This document shows, in pieces, positions 60,092 through 64,000 of a DNA stretch of 64,000 nucleotides. The position numbers and the translations under genes were made by a program. The DNA is from Occultella kanbiaonis. Its GTDB lineage: Bacteria; Actinomycetota; Actinomycetes; Actinomycetales; Beutenbergiaceae. The stretch covers positions 4,402,001 through 4,466,000 of the forward strand of contig NZ_CP046175.1 in the NCBI RefSeq assembly GCF_009708215.1. The letters run 5' to 3'. Each line of letters begins with the position of its first letter. Position 1 is the first letter of the stretch. A model generated the notes under the pieces. The model was not told where the DNA came from and ran no database searches. It was given only the letters and a program-made list of their open reading frames with translations.

Positions 60092-61305
60092 CAACTCTCC
60101 AGGACGAGGCAGTGCAGGTCGATGCCCGCGGCGACCGTCGTGGTGTCCTCGGCGACCACCGCCAGCGCGTTCGCCCGTGCCATCGCGGTCAGCAGCAGCC
60201 CACCCGGCGGTCCGACCGGCGTGGCCAGGTAGCCCTGGTCCGGCGACCCCACGAGCGCGACCGGCACGAACTGGCGCCGGCCCTGGGGCGACTCCCACGC
60301 CGTCGCCATCCGCGCGGACACGGTCGGCCGGTAGATCTCCACGTGCCCGGCCATCGCCAGCAGCGCCGGCCGAACGAACACCTCGTAGGCGACCTGCGCA
60401 CTGACCGGGTCCCCGGGCAGGCACAGGATCGGGGTGTCCTCGCCGACCACCCCGACACCGAACTGCCGCCCGGGGGTGATCGCCACGTTGTCGAACCGGA
60501 CGGTGCCGAGGGGGCTGAGCACCTCCTTGACGGTGTCGTTGGCGCCGTAGCTGAGGCCGCCCGTGGTGATGATCAGGTCGGCGCGTACGAGCTGGTCCTC
60601 GAGCGTCTCCCGCAGCGCGCCCCGCTCGTCCGGGACCGCGGCCACCCGGAACGTGGTGCCGCCGGCATCCTGGACGGCGGTTGCGAGCGCGTGGCCGTTC
60701 GCGTCGAACACCTGCCCGTCGGCGGCCCTACGGCCGGGCTCGACGAGCTCGTCGCCCACGGAGATCAGCACCACCCGTGGGCGTGGGTGCACCGGCACGC
60801 GCGAGCGCCCCAGCGCGGCGAGCAGCGCGATCTGCCTCGCGCCGATCCGCACCCCCGAGGCCAGGGCGATCTCGCCGTCGTGCAGGTCCTCGCCGGTACG
60901 GCGGATGTTCTCGCCGACGGCGGAGGTCGCCGTGATCGTCACGGAGGCACTCCCGGAGTCGGTCGCCTCGAGCGGCACCACGCAGTCGGCCTCGGCCGGG
61001 ACCGGGGCGCCCGACGCGATCCGGACGCACGTGTGCGCGACGAGCCGGGTCGGGTCGGTCTGGCCGGCGCGAACCTCCTCCAGCACCCGCAGCACGACGG
61101 GCCGGTCCGGGGCCGCGCCGTCGATGTCGGCGAACCGGACGGCATACCCGTCCAGCGCCGCCAGGTCGCGGCGGGGTAGGTCCGCGGACGCGGTCACGTC
61201 GGTCGCGAGGACACACCCGACGGCGTCGTGCAGCACCACGTCGAGCGGCGGCAGCGGGCGAAGCAGCTCGAGCACGGCGGCCAGATGCTCCGAGACCGCT
61301 TTCAT
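60091..61305 (-). CDS. glp: Gephyrin-like molybdotransferase Glp (MoeA family)
   Basis: MoeA-family protein of 404 residues. Domain motifs: RRDLAALDGYAVRFADI, VRIASGAPVPAEADCVVPLE, GENIRRTGEDLHDGEIAL, PRVVLISVGDEL, and the MPT-binding IITTGGLSYGANDTVKEVL; the C-terminal region has LCLPGDPVSAQVAYEVFV. Classic MoeA inserts molybdenum into molybdopterin, but in Actinobacteria the copy in this gene order (with rimJ, sepX/glpR and FTHF cyclo-ligase) is Glp, an FtsZ-binding division protein. No other molybdenum genes are nearby. The start at 61305 is tentative; GTG 61311 is close. Confidence 0.85.
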   Translation of the reverse strand: MKAVSEHLAAVLELLRPLPPLDVVLHDAVGCVLATDVTASADLPRRDLAALDGYAVRFADIDGAAPDRPVVLRVLEEVRAGQTDPTRLVAHTCVRIASGAPVPAEADCVVPLEATDSGSASVTITATSAVGENIRRTGEDLHDGEIALASGVRIGARQIALLAALGRSRVPVHPRPRVVLISVGDELVEPGRRAADGQVFDANGHALATAVQDAGGTTFRVAAVPDERGALRETLEDQLVRADLIITTGGLSYGANDTVKEVLSPLGTVRFDNVAITPGRQFGVGVVGEDTPILCLPGDPVSAQVAYEVFVRPALLAMAGHVEIYRPTVSARMATAWESPQGRRQFVPVALVGSPDQGYLATPVGPPGGLLLTAMARANALAVVAEDTTTVAAGIDLHCLVLES

Positions 61306-61433
61306 CGCCACCGCCCGGGCCGCGCGGTGATCGTTGCGTCGGACATGAGGGAAGGCTAGTAGATGGCGAGATCTCTCTTCGCCATCAGCGAATCCGTGGC
61401 GCAAATGTCTCCGGGGCCTGACAAGGTGGAGGC

Positions 61434-62054
61434 ATGTGGTCAGTGGCGAACACCCTCCCCCGTGATGCTCATCTGGAAATGGAGGACGCCAAGCAGATCA
61501 TGCGTGATTCCGTGCGGGCGCACCGCACGGAACGGTCCGACCGGGAACGCCGTGAGGCCGCCGAGTCGATCGCCGTGCACGCCACCGAACTGCTCCAGGA
61601 CGTGCAGTGCGTCGCCACCTACGCGGCCCGGCGGAGCGAGCCGGACACGGCCCCGCTGATGGACGTGCTCGACCGGGCCGGGATCTCGATCCTGCTGCCG
61701 ATGCTCGGGCCGGGCCTGAGCCGCGACTGGGCCCGGTACCGTCCCGGGGACCCGCTCGAGGTCCGGGCGCCCGGACGCCCGCCGGACCCCGAGGGACCGG
61801 GCCTGGGTGCCGAGGCACTGGCGGAGGCGGACCTGATCCTCACCCCGGCGCTCAGTGTGGACGCGGCCGGGAACCGGCTCGGGCAGGGTGGCGGCTGGTA
61901 CGACCGCGCGCTCGCGCATGCCCGCCCCGGCGCCCGGGTCATCGCGATCCTGTTCGATGACGAGGTCTCCACCGAACCGCTGCCGGTCGCCGCGCACGAT
62001 CGCCGGGTGGACGGCGTGCTGACCCCGAAGGGGCTGATCCTCGCCGTCGAGTGA
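61434..62054 (+). CDS. 5-formyltetrahydrofolate cyclo-ligase
   Basis: Enzyme of 206 residues converting 5-formyl-THF to 5,10-methenyl-THF with ATP. It shows the N-terminal basic helix (KQIMRDSVRAHRTERSDRERREA), a VATYAARRSEPDT strand, and the signature LTPALSVDAAGNRLGQGGGWYDRAL. The ATG at 61434 follows AAGGTGGAGG; ATG 61479 is another possible start. It is divergent from glp, with an ATGGCGA/TCGCCAT dyad (61363-61385) in the shared promoter region. Confidence 0.92.
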   Translation: MWSVANTLPRDAHLEMEDAKQIMRDSVRAHRTERSDRERREAAESIAVHATELLQDVQCVATYAARRSEPDTAPLMDVLDRAGISILLPMLGPGLSRDWARYRPGDPLEVRAPGRPPDPEGPGLGAEALAEADLILTPALSVDAAGNRLGQGGGWYDRALAHARPGARVIAILFDDEVSTEPLPVAAHDRRVDGVLTPKGLILAVE

Positions 62055-62102
62055 GCGGTCTCGGGCCGGGTCCGAATCTCTCCCGGCCAGCTTCCGCTCG
62101 GC

Positions 62103-64000
62103 TCAGCCGGGTGGCGTGAGCGTGAGGGTCCGGTCCTGCGTGTCCTCGACGGCGGCCCGGGTGACCGCCCACGGGTACGGCTCGCCGGAGACCCACCGCT
62201 CGAACTGATCGTCGTAGTTGCCCGAGGTCGGGTGCCCGGAGTTGCCCAGGAAGTTCTGCCACGTCGAGGCATCCCGGTCCGCGAGGTCGATGACCATCCG
62301 CATCGACGGCCCGGCGGTCACGGACAGGTCCGCGTAGCCGCCGACCCAGGCGCTCGCGTCCCAGCTGGTCGCGTTCACCGATGAGCTGCCCCCGCCGACC
62401 TCGCGCGGATCCGGGTTGAAGTAGTCCGAGACGATGCCTGGCACCCCACCACCGCCGCCGAGCAGCGCGTGCGTTGGCGCGATCTGGTGGGAGCGACCCC
62501 AGCGCCAGTCGTCGGGATCCTTGCCCTGCGAGACGGTCAGCTGCGCGCGGGCGTCGACCAGGGCGAGCCCCAGGATCTCGTCCCGCTGCTCCACCACGGT
62601 CAGGGTGGCCCGGTCGTCCCACCACGGACTGGCCTCGTCCTCGAGCAGGTTGCGCACCACGTCGAGCGAGCCGCTGTCCCCACTGGGTCGCTGGGCCTCG
62701 GGCACCTGGTCCCAGAACGTCAGCCGGAGCAGGTTCGTCCAGACCGCGGCGAAGTAGGCGGCCGCTGGCGAGTCCTGGTCGTTGACGTAGTCCCAGTCGT
62801 CGAAGAGGTCGACCGCCTCGGCCACGAACTCGTCCTGGACCCGCATCTGTTGCAGCACGGGGACCAGCATCTGCGCGTACGGGTTGGCCTCGTCGAGCTG
62901 GATCCGGGTCATGTCCGACGTCGTGAACGGCTCACCGGCATCGATCTGTGCGGTGATCAGGTCCCGGATCCGCTGGGCCCGGTAGCCCCGGTCCACGTCG
63001 GTGGCGAGGTCCGGGGCGTTCCCGGGCGAGGTCACGGCCTGGTTCGCCGTGACGATGAAGCCCTCCGCCGGGTCGGTGACGGACGGCATCTGCTCGGGCG
63101 GCACCAGGCCCTGCCAGTCGTGGGCCGGATCCCAGCCCAGCCGCGGCCACCGCCCGTCCGAGGGCACCACCGCGCCGGCGACGTCCGCTCGGATCGGCAC
63201 CGCACCGGCCGCCTGGTAGCCGATCACACCGTCCGTGGTCGCGAACACGAAGCTCTGCGACGGCGAGTCGTAGATCGCGGCCGCTTCGGCAACGTCGTCC
63301 GCGTCGGCGGCGAGGTTCATTGCGAACAGTGCGTCCGCCGTGCGACCCGGGGTCAGCGCCGTCCAGCTCAGGGCGATCGCGTACCCGGACAGACCGGTCG
63401 GCGGGGAGCCGTCGGGCAGCGGCAGGTCCCCGGCCGCCCGGGTGCTGTCGATCGCGTCCGAGACGATCGGTCCGTGCGGGGTGGATCGGACCGCGATGGT
63501 CACGTCGTCACCCCCGTTGACCTCGATCACCTCGGTGCGCTCGAGCAGCGGGAGCCGGTCGCCGGCCCGCAGGTAGGTGCCGTCGGCGTAGACCCGCTCC
63601 AGGAAGAAGTCGCTCGCGTCAGAGGTCAGGTTCGTCAGACCCCAGGCGAGGTCCGGGTTCTGACCGATGACGATCCCGGGCAGCCCGGAGAAGCTGTATC
63701 CGGCGACGTCGAACGGGCAGTCCTCGGAGCGCTCGTTGCAGTGCAGGCCGACCTGGTACCAGATCCCGGGGGCACCGAGACCGAGGTGGGGGTCGTTCGC
63801 GAGCAGCGGCTGCCCGGACTCCGTGTGCTCGCCCGAGATGACCCACGAGTTCGAGCCGAGGCCATCGCCCGCGCCCAGCAGGGCCGGGATCGCGTCCAGG
63901 GCGTTCTGCGCGGCGGCGGCCACGTCGCCGGCGGCGATGCTTGCGTTCGCGTACGGATCCTGCGTGAAGCCGGCACCGGCGTCCGCCTCCCCCTCGCCAC
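62103..64000 (-). CDS. Penicillin acylase family protein (3' part only)
   Basis: Ntn-hydrolase whose 5' end lies beyond the right edge; about 632 residues are visible. The autocleavage site GSNSWVISGEHT (Ser codon at 63854-63852) marks the start of the catalytic beta chain, followed by LLANDPHLGLGAPGIWYQVGLH and the GIVIGQNPDLAWGLTN region. The C-terminal part has GGGSSSVNATSWDASAWVGGY and MRMVIDLADRD. These are secreted or periplasmic amidases acting on beta-lactams or acyl-homoserine lactones. The signal peptide and most of the alpha chain are outside the window. Confidence 0.9.
   Translation of the reverse strand, partial: GEGEADAGAGFTQDPYANASIAAGDVAAAAQNALDAIPALLGAGDGLGSNSWVISGEHTESGQPLLANDPHLGLGAPGIWYQVGLHCNERSEDCPFDVAGYSFSGLPGIVIGQNPDLAWGLTNLTSDASDFFLERVYADGTYLRAGDRLPLLERTEVIEVNGGDDVTIAVRSTPHGPIVSDAIDSTRAAGDLPLPDGSPPTGLSGYAIALSWTALTPGRTADALFAMNLAADADDVAEAAAIYDSPSQSFVFATTDGVIGYQAAGAVPIRADVAGAVVPSDGRWPRLGWDPAHDWQGLVPPEQMPSVTDPAEGFIVTANQAVTSPGNAPDLATDVDRGYRAQRIRDLITAQIDAGEPFTTSDMTRIQLDEANPYAQMLVPVLQQMRVQDEFVAEAVDLFDDWDYVNDQDSPAAAYFAAVWTNLLRLTFWDQVPEAQRPSGDSGSLDVVRNLLEDEASPWWDDRATLTVVEQRDEILGLALVDARAQLTVSQGKDPDDWRWGRSHQIAPTHALLGGGGGVPGIVSDYFNPDPREVGGGSSSVNATSWDASAWVGGYADLSVTAGPSMRMVIDLADRDASTWQNFLGNSGHPTSGNYDDQFERWVSGEPYPWAVTRAAVEDTQDRTLTLTPPG

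Overview
The window comes from a high-GC actinobacterium, probably in the order Micrococcales. The signs are very high GC at third codon positions, frequent GTG starts, many GTGA/ATGA gene overlaps, several promoters that fit leaderless mRNAs, a PF14542-type acetyltransferase, a class E sortase, a SigK/RskA pair, and a SepX/GlpR-RimJ-Glp-FTHF cyclo-ligase locus typical of Actinobacteria. The species cannot be named from the sequence alone.

Layout. 1-10.6 kb is a cell-surface glycan locus: a partial secreted beta-helix protein, three GT2 and one GT4 glycosyltransferases, a zinc-finger methyltransferase, a Wzx-type flippase and a large secreted protein with a duplicated lectin-like domain. Five of these genes form one minus-strand operon (9473 to 1880).

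10.8-15.1 kb is a compact lasso-peptide cluster: RRE protein (PqqD-like B1), a 42-residue precursor, a strong hairpin, an unusually short asparagine-synthetase-like cyclase, a B2 protease, an HPr-kinase-like protein, and a convergent nucleotidyltransferase. The predicted core starts with Gly, has Asp at positions 8 and 9, and ends Ser-Ser. The kinase and nucleotidyltransferase predict a C-terminally phosphorylated and possibly further decorated lasso peptide.

15.3-19.8 kb is a SorC-regulated sugar operon (aldolase, CbbY-like phosphatase, DhaL, DhaK) with a perfect 13-bp operator dyad. 19.8-25.2 kb holds a Septu-like cassette: an HNH-ATPase fusion, a second HNH protein and a membrane patatin phospholipase. 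It is a candidate anti-phage system with a lipid-attacking effector.

25.2-34.5 kb carries an LhgO-type oxidoreductase, two VOC proteins, and an oligopeptide/metallophore-type ABC transporter co-transcribed with an MFS exporter and divergent from a LysR regulator. 34.5-38.2 kb is a riboflavin operon (ribD-ribE-ribBA-ribH) behind an FMN riboswitch. 38.3-42.0 kb holds a sortase, two tandem ferritin-like secreted proteins and sigK-rskA. 42-58.2 kb is a series of regulator-transporter or regulator-enzyme modules (TetR/DHA2, TetR/DoxX, two-component/VanY-like, MarR/LLM, MerR/MFS), several with readable operators. 58.2-64 kb is conserved core: tRNA-Ala, the SepX/GlpR division locus, FTHF cyclo-ligase and the edge of a penicillin acylase gene.

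The two stretches most likely to hold undescribed biology are the lasso-peptide cluster and the Septu-patatin cassette.
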